Assembly: GCA_038748365.1 (NCBI GenBank) | Contig: JBCDIZ010000001.1 | Coordinates: 1 to 64,000, forward strand | From: Alterisphingorhabdus sp038748365 | GTDB lineage: Bacteria > Pseudomonadota > Alphaproteobacteria > Sphingomonadales > Sphingomonadaceae | DNA length: 64,000 bases | Direction of reading: 5' to 3' | Part shown: one piece after another, positions 51,946 through 60,295 of the stretch | Position numbering within the stretch: the first letter of the stretch is position 1 | Layout: each line of letters begins with the position of its first letter | The notes under the pieces: generated by a model | The model's database searches: none | Told to the model about the DNA's origin: nothing | What the model saw: the letters and a program-made list of their open reading frames with translations, nothing else | Program-made: the position numbers and the translations under genes

Positions 51946-52023
51946 GCAATTATTGCGGCGTTTCGATAAATCTTTTCTGACAGTAATGCTGCAATGCAAT
52001 AGCTGCGGTGCAACATTGTTGCA
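51946..52023. promoter_or_regulatory. cluster of TGCAA palindromes between the TonB receptor and rpsL
   Basis: GCAATTATTGC (51946-51956) is a perfect palindrome; TGCAACATTGTTGCA (52009-52023) has perfect 7-base arms around one base; two more GCAAT copies lie between them (about 51989-51999). Located about 80-160 bases upstream of the TonB receptor start, they look like an operator array for one dimeric regulator. Nothing in the window identifies the regulator. Confidence 0.45.
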
Positions 52024-52085
52024 TGTTGCCTCTTTCATGCTGCTTGCGATGGCTCTTCCGCCTGAAGAGATTATCGGCAATAGCC

Positions 52086-52285
52086 TTGACGCTGTGGCCT
52101 TTCCCGGTTAAGGGCCGCGCTTCGCCGCATTGCTGATTATCGGCATGCCTGCGAAAACATGAAAATCGGCACACAATGATGTGAGGTGCGGGCAGGGCCA
52201 AAGGCGGAGCCTCCTGCCGGGACTGGCGACAGTCCGACGTATCTCATGATCAAAGTAACCGTTTGAACAACAAGGTGAAGCATTT
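52086..52285 (+). promoter_or_regulatory. rpsL leader with small hairpins, promoter region
   Basis: TTGACG (52086-52091) is a possible -35 site but the matching -10 is weak. The leader contains a tetraloop hairpin GGACTG-GCGA-CAGTCC (52220-52235), preceded by GGCAGG/CCTGCC pairing (52191-52196, 52213-52218). The leader lies between the TonB receptor and rpsL starts. Ribosomal-protein leader control is possible but unproven. Confidence 0.35.
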
Positions 52286-52657
52286 ATGCCAACGATTAAT
52301 CAGCTGGTCCGCAAGGGCCGGACGCCGCAAAAGGCGAAATCGAAAGTGCCAGCCATGGATCAGAACCCGCAAAAGCGTGGTGTCTGTACCCGTGTCTACA
52401 CAACGACTCCGAAAAAGCCGAACTCGGCGCTGCGTAAGGTGGCCAAGGTCCGCCTGACCAACAGCCGTGAAGTCATCAGCTATATTCCGGGCGAAGGCCA
52501 CAATCTTCAGGAGCACAGCGTGGTCCTGATCCGTGGTGGTCGTGTGCGCGACCTTCCCGGTGTGCGCTATCACGTACTGCGCGGTGTTCTGGATACCCAG
52601 GGCGTAAAAGACCGTAAGCAGTCACGTTCCAAATATGGCGCCAAGCGGCCCAAATAA
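52286..52657 (+). CDS. rpsL: 30S ribosomal protein S12
   Basis: A 123-residue decoding-centre protein. MPTINQLVRKGR, KSKVPAMDQNPQKRGVCTRVYTTTPKKPNSALRKVAKVRL and LPGVRYHVLRGVLDTQGVKDRKQSRSKYG are canonical. The streptomycin-related lysines are those of wild-type S12 (TTPKKPNSA). First gene of the str operon; rpsG follows after 28 bases. Confidence 0.98.
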   Translation: MPTINQLVRKGRTPQKAKSKVPAMDQNPQKRGVCTRVYTTTPKKPNSALRKVAKVRLTNSREVISYIPGEGHNLQEHSVVLIRGGRVRDLPGVRYHVLRGVLDTQGVKDRKQSRSKYGAKRPK

Positions 52658-52685
52658 GACACGCTTTTTCGAGGAGTATTAGAAT

Positions 52686-53156
52686 ATGGCACGTCGTCGT
52701 AGGCCCGAAAAGCGGGTTATCCTTCCTGATCCCAAATTCGGTGATCAGGTTCTTTCCAAATTCATGAACAACCTGATGCTGGATGGCAAAAAGTCGGTTG
52801 CAGAGCGTATCGTTTATGGCGCGCTGGACTCGGTGGAAGCCAAGGCAAAGACCGATCCGGTGCAGCTGTTCCACGATGCCCTGAACAATGTGAAGCCGGG
52901 CATTGAGGTGCGTTCCCGCCGTGTTGGTGGTGCGACCTATCAGGTTCCGGTTGAGGTTCGCCCCGAGCGTGCACAGGCTCTCGCCATTCGCTGGCTGATC
53001 GCTGCTGCGCGTGGCCGTAGCGAAACCACCATGGCTGCCCGCCTGTCGGGAGAGCTGCTCGACGCATCGAACAACCGCGGCAATGCCGTGAAGAAGCGCG
53101 AAGACACGCACAAAATGGCGGAAGCCAACCGTGCCTTCTCGCACTATCGCTGGTAA
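52686..53156 (+). CDS. rpsG: 30S ribosomal protein S7
   Basis: A 156-residue 16S rRNA-binding protein: MARRRRPEKRVILPDPKFGD, VVGRVNN-type KFMNNLMLDGKKSVAERIVYGA, and VEVRPERAQALAIRWLI. Second gene of the str operon, with fusA 110 bases downstream. Confidence 0.98.
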   Translation: MARRRRPEKRVILPDPKFGDQVLSKFMNNLMLDGKKSVAERIVYGALDSVEAKAKTDPVQLFHDALNNVKPGIEVRSRRVGGATYQVPVEVRPERAQALAIRWLIAAARGRSETTMAARLSGELLDASNNRGNAVKKREDTHKMAEANRAFSHYRW

Positions 53157-53183
53157 GCTTTTTGACCGGGTGATTTTATGGGA

Positions 53184-53213
53184 CAAAGGGGCTGGCCAAG
53201 ACTGGCCCCTTTG
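53184..53213 (+). other. hairpin in the rpsG-fusA spacer
   Basis: CAAAGGGGC (53184-53192) pairs perfectly with GCCCCTTTG (53205-53213) around a 12-base loop, in the 110-base spacer before fusA. No T-run follows, so it is likelier to tune processing or read-through between rpsG and fusA than to end transcription. Confidence 0.5.
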
Positions 53214-53266
53214 CCTATATCGCGCCCGATTTTGACACGACTTCACTCTCGTACGGAGTAACGACA

Positions 53267-55360
53267 ATGGCCCGCAGCCATCCTTTGGAAAAATATCGCA
53301 ATATCGGCATCATGGCGCATATCGATGCTGGTAAAACCACAACGACTGAACGTATTCTTTACTATACTGGTAAGTCGTACAAGATTGGCGAAGTGCATGA
53401 TGGCGCTGCGACCATGGACTGGATGGAGCAGGAGCAGGAGCGGGGTATTACCATCACCTCTGCTGCAACCACCACTTTCTGGCGCGCCGAAGATGGCGAA
53501 GGCCCAGAGCACCGCATCAACATCATCGACACGCCGGGCCACGTGGACTTCACTATTGAGGTGGAGCGTTCGCTGCGTGTGCTTGACGGCGCGGTTGCGG
53601 TTTTTGATGGCGTTGCCGGCGTTGAGCCCCAGTCCGAGACTGTATGGCGTCAGGCTGACAAATATGGCGTTCCGCGGATGTGCTTCATCAACAAGCTCGA
53701 CCGTACCGGCGCTGACTTTTATTATTGCGTAGATTCCATCGTTGATCGTCTCGGCGCGACGCCGCTGGTTCTGTATCTGCCCATTGGTGCGGAAAGCGAC
53801 CTGAAGGGTGTTGTCGATCTGGTCAACAATCGCGGTATTGTCTGGCAGGACGAAGCGCTGGGCGCGAAGTTTGATTATGTCGACATTCCGGCTGATCTGG
53901 CTGACAAGGCTGCGGAATATCGCGAGCAGCTCATCGAAACTGCGGTTGAGCAGGACGATGATGTCATGGAGGCCTATCTCGAAGGCGATATGCCGGATGC
54001 TGCAACGCTGAAGCGTCTTATTCGTAAAGGCACGCTGGATCGCGCGTTCGTTCCGGTACTGTGCGGCAGTGCATTCAAGAACAAGGGTGTTCAGCCGCTG
54101 CTCGACGCCGTTGTCGATTATATGCCGAGCCCGCTCGACGTTCCCGCGATTAAGGGTGTTCTGCCCGACAGCGACGAAGAAGTAGAGCGTCCGTCTGACG
54201 ATGAAGCGCCGTTCGCTGCGCTGGCGTTCAAGATCATGAACGACCCGTTTGTCGGTTCGCTGACCTTTGCCCGCATCTATTCGGGCAAACTCACCAAGGG
54301 TTCTGTGCTGAACTCGGTGAAGGACAAGCGTGAGAAAATCGGCCGTATGCTGCTGATGCACTCGAATAACCGTGAAGACATTGACGAGGCTTATGCAGGC
54401 GACATCGTTGCTATTGCTGGCCTGAAGGAAACCACCACCGGTGACACGCTGTGCGCGCCGAGCGATCCGGTTGTGCTGGAGCGTATGGAATTTCCCGAGC
54501 CGGTTATCGAGCTGTCGGTTGAGCCCAAGACCAAGGCTGACCAGGAGAAAATGGGCATCGCTCTTAATCGTCTGGCTGCCGAGGATCCGTCTTTCCGCGT
54601 GACCACTGACCATGAATCAGGTCAGACGATCATCAAGGGCATGGGCGAGCTTCACCTCGACATTCTGGTCGATCGCATGAAGCGCGAGTTCAAGGTGGAA
54701 GCGAATGTCGGTGCGCCGCAGGTGGCGTATCGTGAATCGCTGACCAATCCGGCTGACATTGACTATACCCACAAGAAACAGTCGGGTGGTTCAGGTCAGT
54801 TTGCCCGCGTCAAGTTCGAGGTTACCCCGGGCGAGCGCGGCAGCGGCATTACCTTTAATGACGAGATCAAGGGCGGTAATATTCCGAAAGAATATATTCC
54901 GGCCGTTGAAAAGGGTATGCGTGAGACCGCCGAAACCGGCGCGCTTATCGGCTTCCCGATCATCGACTTTGATATTCGCCTCTATGATGGCGCCTATCAT
55001 GACGTTGACTCCTCGGCTCTGGCCTTTGAGATCGCCGGTCGCGCAGCCATGCGTGAAGCGGCACAGAAATCGAAGATCAAGCTGCTCGAGCCGGTCATGA
55101 AGGTTGAGATCACCACCCCGGAAGACTATCTGGGTGACGTAATCGGTGACCTTAATTCCCGTCGTGGTCAGATTCAGGGTACCGATACGCGCGGCAACGC
55201 GCAGATTGTCGATGCCATGGTCCCGCTGGCCAATATGTTCGGCTATGTGAATGAGCTGCGTTCGTTCACTCAGGGCCGTGCGCAATATTCGATGCAATTC
55301 TCTCATTATGAGGAAGTGCCGAATAATGTTGCCGAGGAACTGACGGCGAAGATGGCCTAA
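53267..55360 (+). CDS. fusA: elongation factor G
   Basis: A 697-residue translocase GTPase. AHIDAGKTTTTERILYYTGKS (G1), TMDWMEQEQERGITITSAATT, DTPGHVDFTIEVERSLRVLDGAV and NKLDRTGADF are canonical; the length and domain order (G, II, III, IV, V) match EF-G. Third gene of the str operon. Confidence 0.98.
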   Translation: MARSHPLEKYRNIGIMAHIDAGKTTTTERILYYTGKSYKIGEVHDGAATMDWMEQEQERGITITSAATTTFWRAEDGEGPEHRINIIDTPGHVDFTIEVERSLRVLDGAVAVFDGVAGVEPQSETVWRQADKYGVPRMCFINKLDRTGADFYYCVDSIVDRLGATPLVLYLPIGAESDLKGVVDLVNNRGIVWQDEALGAKFDYVDIPADLADKAAEYREQLIETAVEQDDDVMEAYLEGDMPDAATLKRLIRKGTLDRAFVPVLCGSAFKNKGVQPLLDAVVDYMPSPLDVPAIKGVLPDSDEEVERPSDDEAPFAALAFKIMNDPFVGSLTFARIYSGKLTKGSVLNSVKDKREKIGRMLLMHSNNREDIDEAYAGDIVAIAGLKETTTGDTLCAPSDPVVLERMEFPEPVIELSVEPKTKADQEKMGIALNRLAAEDPSFRVTTDHESGQTIIKGMGELHLDILVDRMKREFKVEANVGAPQVAYRESLTNPADIDYTHKKQSGGSGQFARVKFEVTPGERGSGITFNDEIKGGNIPKEYIPAVEKGMRETAETGALIGFPIIDFDIRLYDGAYHDVDSSALAFEIAGRAAMREAAQKSKIKLLEPVMKVEITTPEDYLGDVIGDLNSRRGQIQGTDTRGNAQIVDAMVPLANMFGYVNELRSFTQGRAQYSMQFSHYEEVPNNVAEELTAKMA

Positions 55361-55392
55361 TCGGCTGATTTTTATACAGGCGCTCTCTTGTT

Positions 55393-55485
55393 GAATTGCC
55401 GGTTCGCCGTTTTTGTTCGGCATAAGCAATTCATTGGGTGTTGACAGATTGGGATAGTCTCGCCAAAGCGCCGCGCAGACTATCC
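55393..55485 (+). promoter_or_regulatory. two hairpins in the fusA-tuf spacer
   Basis: TGAATTGC (55392-55399) pairs with GCAATTCA (55426-55433). Further on, GGATAGTCT (55452-55460) pairs perfectly with AGACTATCC (55477-55485) around a 16-base loop. TTGACA at 55441-55446 lies between them and may be a -35 of an internal tuf promoter, though no good -10 is seen. The structure could control tuf relative to fusA. Confidence 0.45.
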
Positions 55486-55515
55486 GGTGATAGTAAATTG
55501 TGAAGGTAGGAAAAA

Positions 55516-56706
55516 ATGGCAAAAGCAAAGTTTGAGCGGAACAAACCGCACGTGAACGTCGGCACCATTGGTCATGTTGACCATGGCAAGACCACATTGA
55601 CCGCAGCAATCACCAAGGTGCTGGCGGAAACCGGCGGCGGTGAAGCCGTTGACTTCGCTAATATCGACAAGGCACCGGAAGAGCGTGAGCGTGGTATCAC
55701 CATCTCGACCGCACACGTTGAGTATGAAACCGGCAACCGCCACTATGCGCACGTCGACTGCCCAGGTCACGCTGACTATGTTAAGAACATGATCACCGGT
55801 GCGGCGCAGATGGACGGCGCTATCCTGGTGGTTAACGCTGCTGATGGCCCAATGCCGCAGACCAAAGAGCACATCCTGCTTGCTCGTCAGGTTGGCGTTC
55901 CGGCCATGGTTGTCTTCCTCAACAAGGTTGACCAGGTTGACGATGAAGAACTGCTTGAGCTGGTTGAGCTCGAAGTTCGTGAACTGCTCAGCGAATATGA
56001 CTTCCCGGGTGATGATATTCCTATCATCGCTGGTTCGGCTCTGGCCGCTCTGGAAGGCCGTGACGACAATATCGGCAAGGAAAAAATCCTTGAGCTGATG
56101 GCTGCTGTTGATGACTTCATTCCGCAGCCGGATCGTCCGGTTGATCAGGACTTCCTGATGCCGGTTGAGGACGTATTCTCAATCTCTGGCCGTGGTACCG
56201 TTGTTACCGGTCGTGTTGAAACCGGTGTTATCAATGTTGGTGACGAAGTTGAAATCGTTGGCATCAAGGACACTCAGAAGACCACCGTTACCGGTGTTGA
56301 AATGTTCCGCAAGCTGCTTGATCGCGGTGAAGCTGGCGACAATATCGGCGCTCTGATCCGCGGCATCGGTCGTGAGGAAGTTGAGCGTGGTCAGGTTCTG
56401 TGTAAGCCGGGTTCTGTTACCCCGCACACCGAATTCGACGCAGAAGTTTACGTGCTGTCGAAAGACGAAGGTGGCCGTCACACGCCGTTCTTCGCCAATT
56501 ATCGTCCGCAGTTCTACTTCCGCACCACGGACGTCACCGGTGAAGTTATCCTTCCCGATGGCACCGAGATGGTCATGCCTGGCGACAATGTCACCATCGG
56601 CGTGAAGCTGATCGCACCGATCGCTATGGACCAAGGTCTCCGCTTCGCTATCCGCGAAGGTGGCCGGACTGTTGGTTCTGGGGTTGTCAGCACCATCAAA
56701 GCGTAA
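55516..56706 (+). CDS. tuf: elongation factor Tu
   Basis: A 396-residue GTPase delivering aminoacyl-tRNA. GTIGHVDHGKTTLTAAITKV, EERERGITISTAHVEYET, DCPGHADYVKNMITGAAQMDGAILVV and NKVDQVDDEEL are canonical. Last gene of the str operon; a terminator follows at 56761. Only one tuf copy is in the window. Confidence 0.98.
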   Translation: MAKAKFERNKPHVNVGTIGHVDHGKTTLTAAITKVLAETGGGEAVDFANIDKAPEERERGITISTAHVEYETGNRHYAHVDCPGHADYVKNMITGAAQMDGAILVVNAADGPMPQTKEHILLARQVGVPAMVVFLNKVDQVDDEELLELVELEVRELLSEYDFPGDDIPIIAGSALAALEGRDDNIGKEKILELMAAVDDFIPQPDRPVDQDFLMPVEDVFSISGRGTVVTGRVETGVINVGDEVEIVGIKDTQKTTVTGVEMFRKLLDRGEAGDNIGALIRGIGREEVERGQVLCKPGSVTPHTEFDAEVYVLSKDEGGRHTPFFANYRPQFYFRTTDVTGEVILPDGTEMVMPGDNVTIGVKLIAPIAMDQGLRFAIREGGRTVGSGVVSTIKA

Positions 56707-56760
56707 TATAGGCGCGACACCGCTGCGGAGTTTGATTCGCGGCACACAGATTTAGACAGG

Positions 56761-56803
56761 CCGCCCTGTTCTCCCATCGGGTTTTACAGGGCGGTTTGTT
56801 TTT
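56761..56803 (+). terminator. rho-independent terminator after tuf
   Basis: CCGCCCTGT (56761-56769) pairs with ACAGGGCGG (56786-56794), followed by TTTGTTTTT (56795-56803). It separates the str operon from rpsJ, which starts at 56849. Confidence 0.8.
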
Positions 56804-56848
56804 GGCTCTTTCACATTCGCTATTTAGCGAAACTCGGTAGTTGGAAAC

Positions 56849-57160
56849 ATGGAAACACAGAATATTCGTATTCGCCTTAAGGCATTTGATCATCGCGTTC
56901 TCGATCAGGCGACAGGCGATATTGCGGATACCGCACGCCGCACTGGCGCGCTCATTCGTGGCCCGATTCCACTGCCGACGCGCATTGAGAAATTTACCGT
57001 GAACCGCGGTCCGCACATCGACAAAAAGTCGCGTGAGCAATTTGAGGTTCGCACATATAAAAGGCTGCTCGACATCGTTCAGCCGACACCGCAGACGGTT
57101 GACGCCCTGATGAAGCTCGATCTGGCTGCCGGCGTTAACGTAGAGATCAAGCTGGCCTAA
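56849..57160 (+). CDS. rpsJ: 30S ribosomal protein S10
   Basis: A 103-residue protein of the 30S head that also serves as NusE in antitermination. METQNIRIRLKAFDHRVLDQATGDIADTARRTGA and GPIPLPTRIEKFTVNRGPHIDKKSREQFEVRTYKRL are canonical. It is the first S10-operon gene, placed 46 bases after the tuf terminator. Confidence 0.98.
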   Translation: METQNIRIRLKAFDHRVLDQATGDIADTARRTGALIRGPIPLPTRIEKFTVNRGPHIDKKSREQFEVRTYKRLLDIVQPTPQTVDALMKLDLAAGVNVEIKLA

Positions 57161-57407
57161 GCCAGTGATGCCCGGTTTCTGATCCGGGCCGTTCAGCTTG
57201 GCTGGACATGAAATTGGGATACCGCCGGAAGCCGTATGGCAGGCCGGGCTGAGTCCCCCGTCTTTTCCGCATCTTTTGGGTGCGGCCATGGCCCGGGCGG
57301 GGCACTCATAAAAATATAGGGCCATGATCGCCGGTTGATCTTCGGATTGGCCAATTATTGTCACGCCCGTCGCGCTGTTGCGGTGGGCCTCTGTAAGGAG
57401 ACTGATC
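57161..57407 (+). other. 247-base spacer between rpsJ and rplC
   Basis: Unusually long for neighbouring S10-operon genes. It holds CCGCA/TGCGG (57267-57271, 57281-57285), a palindrome GGCCATGGCC (57284-57293), and CCCGG/CCGGG near 57171-57188. A ribosome-binding AAGGAG precedes rplC at 57408. No protein frame is supported. It may carry a leader, promoter or processing site for the rest of the operon. Confidence 0.5.
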
Positions 57408-58214
57408 ATGCGCACAGGTGTGATCGCAAAAAAAGTCGGAATGACACGGCTTTTCCAGGATGACGGTCGGCATGTGCCTGTTACCGTTCTGTCGCTGGAA
57501 GGTTGTCAGGTTGTTTCGGTTCGTAATTCTGACCGTGACGGTTATGTCGCGGTGCAGCTGGGTGCAGGCGCGGCCAAACCGAAAAACGTCAACAAGCCTC
57601 AGCGTGAGCATTTTGCCAAGGCAGAAGTTGCTCCCAAGCAGCGCGTTGCGGAATTCCGCGTCGCCGATGATGCCATTCTCGACGTAGGTGCTGAGCTTTC
57701 CGCCAACCACTATGTCGCTGGCCAGCTGGTAGACATTACCGGCCACACCCAGGGTAAGGGTTTTGCAGGGGCCATGAAGCGTTGGGGCTTTGGCGGTCTG
57801 CGCGCAACCCATGGTGTTTCGCTCTCTCACCGTTCGCACGGTTCGACGGGTAACCGTCAGGATCCGGGCAAGGTGTTCAAGAACAAGAAAATGGCCGGTC
57901 AGATGGGTGACCGTCAGCGCACCCAGCAGAATCTGGAAGTTGTGCGCACCGACGAAACCCGCGGACTGATTTTCGTCAAGGGTTCGGTCCCCGGTTCCAA
58001 GGGTGGCTGGCTGATGGTTCGTGATGCCGTCAAGGTCGCGCGTCCTGATGATGCCCCTTATCCGGCAGCACTTGTCGAAGTCGCCAAGGAAGCGGCTCCG
58101 GCTGAGGAGGCTCCGCCAGAAGAAGCAACCCCAGAAACAGTGGCAGAAGCAGCGGATACACCTGCTGCTGAGGCTGCACCGGCTCCTGAAGCCACTGACG
58201 GCCAGGAAGGGTAA
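57408..58214 (+). CDS. rplC: 50S ribosomal protein L3 with acidic C-terminal extension
   Basis: 268 residues from the ATG at 57408. MRTGVIAKKVGMTRLFQDDG, VTVLSLEGCQVV, FAGAMKRWGFGGLRATHGVSLSHRSHGSTGNRQDPGKVFKNKKMAGQMG (the methylated-Gln loop) and GLIFVKGSVPGSKGGWL are canonical. After the normal end, about 45 residues are rich in Ala, Pro and Glu (AAPAEEAPPEEATPE...), probably disordered. Extensions of this kind occur in some alphaproteobacterial L3 proteins. Confidence 0.97.
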   Translation: MRTGVIAKKVGMTRLFQDDGRHVPVTVLSLEGCQVVSVRNSDRDGYVAVQLGAGAAKPKNVNKPQREHFAKAEVAPKQRVAEFRVADDAILDVGAELSANHYVAGQLVDITGHTQGKGFAGAMKRWGFGGLRATHGVSLSHRSHGSTGNRQDPGKVFKNKKMAGQMGDRQRTQQNLEVVRTDETRGLIFVKGSVPGSKGGWLMVRDAVKVARPDDAPYPAALVEVAKEAAPAEEAPPEEATPETVAEAADTPAAEAAPAPEATDGQEG

Positions 58215-58220
58215 GGCACA

Positions 58221-58859
58221 ATGAAGATCAAGGTAAAAGCCCTGGAAGGCAAAGCGCCCACCGGCGCGAAAGCCGATATCGAGCTGAATGACGATGTCTT
58301 CGGTGTCGAGCCGCGCGCAGACATTCTGCACCGCGTCGTCACCTGGCAGCTGGAAAATCGCCGTGGCACCGCGCGTGCAGCGCGTGAGCGTTCCGATGTT
58401 GCCCGCACCGGCAAAAAGTTCGGTCGTCAAAAAGGTGGTGGTACCGCCCGTCATGGTGACCGTCGTGCTCCGATCTTTATCGGCGGTGGTAAGGCCCACG
58501 GTCCGCGTAAGCGTGACTTTGAGCAGTCGCTGAACAAGAAGATCCGTGCTCTCGGCCTCAAAATGGCGCTTTCAGACAAGGCCAAGAACGACAATCTGAT
58601 TGTTGTTGACAGTCTCGAGCTGAAAGAAGCCAAGACGCAGGCGCTCAAGGGCAATCTCGACAAGCTGGGTCTGGGCAAGACCGCTCTGGTGATTGACGGT
58701 GATGCGGTGGCCGAAGGCTTCCAGAAGGCATCATCCAATCTGATTGGCCTCAACAGCCTGCCGGCCATGGGTGCCAATGTCTATGACATCATGAAACACG
58801 ATACGCTGGTGCTGACGCGCGCAGCGGTTGAAAAGCTGGAGGCGCGTTTCAATGGCTAA
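58221..58859 (+). CDS. rplD: 50S ribosomal protein L4
   Basis: A 212-residue exit-tunnel protein. TAREDVARTGKKFGRQKGGGTARHGDRRAPIFIGGGKAHGPRKRDF is the tunnel loop, shown here in parts, with the typical KKIRALGLKMALSDKAK. Starts 7 bases after rplC. It can repress the S10 operon in gammaproteobacteria; that is not known here. Confidence 0.97.
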   Translation: MKIKVKALEGKAPTGAKADIELNDDVFGVEPRADILHRVVTWQLENRRGTARAARERSDVARTGKKFGRQKGGGTARHGDRRAPIFIGGGKAHGPRKRDFEQSLNKKIRALGLKMALSDKAKNDNLIVVDSLELKEAKTQALKGNLDKLGLGKTALVIDGDAVAEGFQKASSNLIGLNSLPAMGANVYDIMKHDTLVLTRAAVEKLEARFNG

Positions 58860-59160
58860 AAAAGCAAATATCGATGCCCGTCATTATGACGTGATCGTTG
58901 CGCCGCACATCACGGAAAAATCGACGTTGCTCAGCGAAAACAACGCTGTGGTCTTCAAGGTTGCCAACAGCGCAACCAAGCCGGAGATCAAGGCCGCTGT
59001 TGAAGCGCTGTTCGACGTCAAGGTGACCGGCGTGAACACCATCGTGCAAAAGGGCAAGTCCAAACGCTGGCGCGGTCGCCCTTATCGCCGCTCCGATATC
59101 AAAAAAGCCATCGTCACACTGGCCGAAGGTCAGTCCATCGACGTGACCACCGGCGTATAA
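58852..59160 (+). CDS. rplW: 50S ribosomal protein L23
   Basis: 102 residues from ATG 58852; overlaps the rplD stop by 8 bases. RHYDVIVAPHITEKSTLLSENNAVVFKVANSATKPEIKAAVEALFDVKVTGVNTI is canonical. Its site at the tunnel exit docks trigger factor and SRP. Confidence 0.97.
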   Translation: MAKKANIDARHYDVIVAPHITEKSTLLSENNAVVFKVANSATKPEIKAAVEALFDVKVTGVNTIVQKGKSKRWRGRPYRRSDIKKAIVTLAEGQSIDVTTGV

Positions 59161-59179
59161 GACAGGACGGACAGGAAAA

Positions 59180-60016
59180 ATGGCACTCAAGACGTATAAT
59201 CCGACCAGCCCGGCCCGTCGCGGCCTTGTGCTCGTCGACAAGAGCGACCTCTGGAAAGGCTCGCCCGTCAAGGCGCTGGTCGAAGGCAAGCGCAAGACCG
59301 GTGGCCGCAACAACAAAGGCCATGTGACTTCGCGCGGCATTGCCGGCGGTCACAAGCAGAAATACCGCAAGGTGGATTTCAAACGTCGCAAGTTCGACGT
59401 TGCCGGAACCGTTGAGCGTCTGGAATATGACCCCAACCGTTCGGCTTTCATCGCGCTGATCAAATATGAGGATGGTGAGCTTGCTTACATTCTCGCACCG
59501 CAGCGTCTGGCTGTTGGTGATACGGTCATCGCCGGTGAAAAGGTTGATGTGAAGCCTGGCAACGCGATGAAGCTGAGCCAGATGCCGGTTGGCACCATAA
59601 TCCACAATATCGAGATGAAGCCGGGCAAGGGTGGTCAGATCGCTCGCGCAGCCGGCACCTATGCCCAGCTGGTCGGTCGTGACCGCGGCATGGTCATCGT
59701 TCGCCTGAACTCGGGCGAGCAGCGTTACATCCGTGGCGAGTGCATGGGCACCGTTGGCGCCGTGTCCAATCCGGACAATGCCAACCAGACCTTCGCCAAG
59801 GCTGGCCGCACCCGCTGGAAGGGCCGTCGCCCGCTGACACGTGGTGTTGCAAAGAACCCGGTCGATCACCCGCATGGTGGTGGTGAGGGCCGTACCTCGG
59901 GTGGCCGTCATCCGGTGACCCCATGGGGCAAGCCGACCAAGGGTGCTCGTACCCGCAAGAACAAACAGACCGACAAGATGATCATCCGGTCGCGTCACGC
60001 GAAGAAGAAGAGGTAA
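59180..60016 (+). CDS. rplB: 50S ribosomal protein L2
   Basis: A 278-residue protein near the peptidyl transferase centre. TSRGIAGGHKQKYRKVDFKR, RSAFIALIKYEDGELAYILAPQ and NPVDHPHGGGEGRTSGGRHPVTPWGKPTKGARTRKN are canonical, including the conserved DHPHGGGEG His segment. Confidence 0.98.
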   Translation: MALKTYNPTSPARRGLVLVDKSDLWKGSPVKALVEGKRKTGGRNNKGHVTSRGIAGGHKQKYRKVDFKRRKFDVAGTVERLEYDPNRSAFIALIKYEDGELAYILAPQRLAVGDTVIAGEKVDVKPGNAMKLSQMPVGTIIHNIEMKPGKGGQIARAAGTYAQLVGRDRGMVIVRLNSGEQRYIRGECMGTVGAVSNPDNANQTFAKAGRTRWKGRRPLTRGVAKNPVDHPHGGGEGRTSGGRHPVTPWGKPTKGARTRKNKQTDKMIIRSRHAKKKR

Positions 60017-60019
60017 GTC

Positions 60020-60295
60020 ATGGCACGTTCCGTCTGGAAAGGACCATTTGTCGAGCTTAGCCTGCTGAAAAAGGCCGAAGAAGCTCAGGAAAATGGCGGC
60101 CGCGCTCCGATCAAGACCTGGTCGCGCCGGTCAACCGTATTGCCACAGTTCGTTGGCCTGACGTTCAATGTCTATAACGGCCACAAATTCGTTCCGGTTT
60201 CCGTGAACGAAGACATGGTGGGCCACAAGCTGGGTGAGTTCGCTCCAACGCGCACTTATTACGGCCATGCCGCAGACAAGAAGGGCAGGAAATAA
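60020..60295 (+). CDS. rpsS: 30S ribosomal protein S19
   Basis: 91 residues: MARSVWKGPFVELSLLKKAE, WSRRSTVLPQFVGLTFNVYNGHKFVPVSVNEDMVGHKLGEFAPTRTYYGHAADKK. Complete and canonical. Overlaps rplV by one base. Confidence 0.98.
   Translation: MARSVWKGPFVELSLLKKAEEAQENGGRAPIKTWSRRSTVLPQFVGLTFNVYNGHKFVPVSVNEDMVGHKLGEFAPTRTYYGHAADKKGRK

Noticed and set aside
53243..54613. About 456-codon minus-strand open frame over fusA
   Set aside because: fusA on the plus strand is certain; the antisense translation has no domain character and arises from strong codon bias.
57306..58499. About 397-codon minus-strand open frame over rplC and rplD
   Set aside because: Antisense to two certain ribosomal genes; no family features.
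59114..59998. About 294-codon minus-strand open frame over rplB
   Set aside because: Shadow of the highly biased rplB codons.
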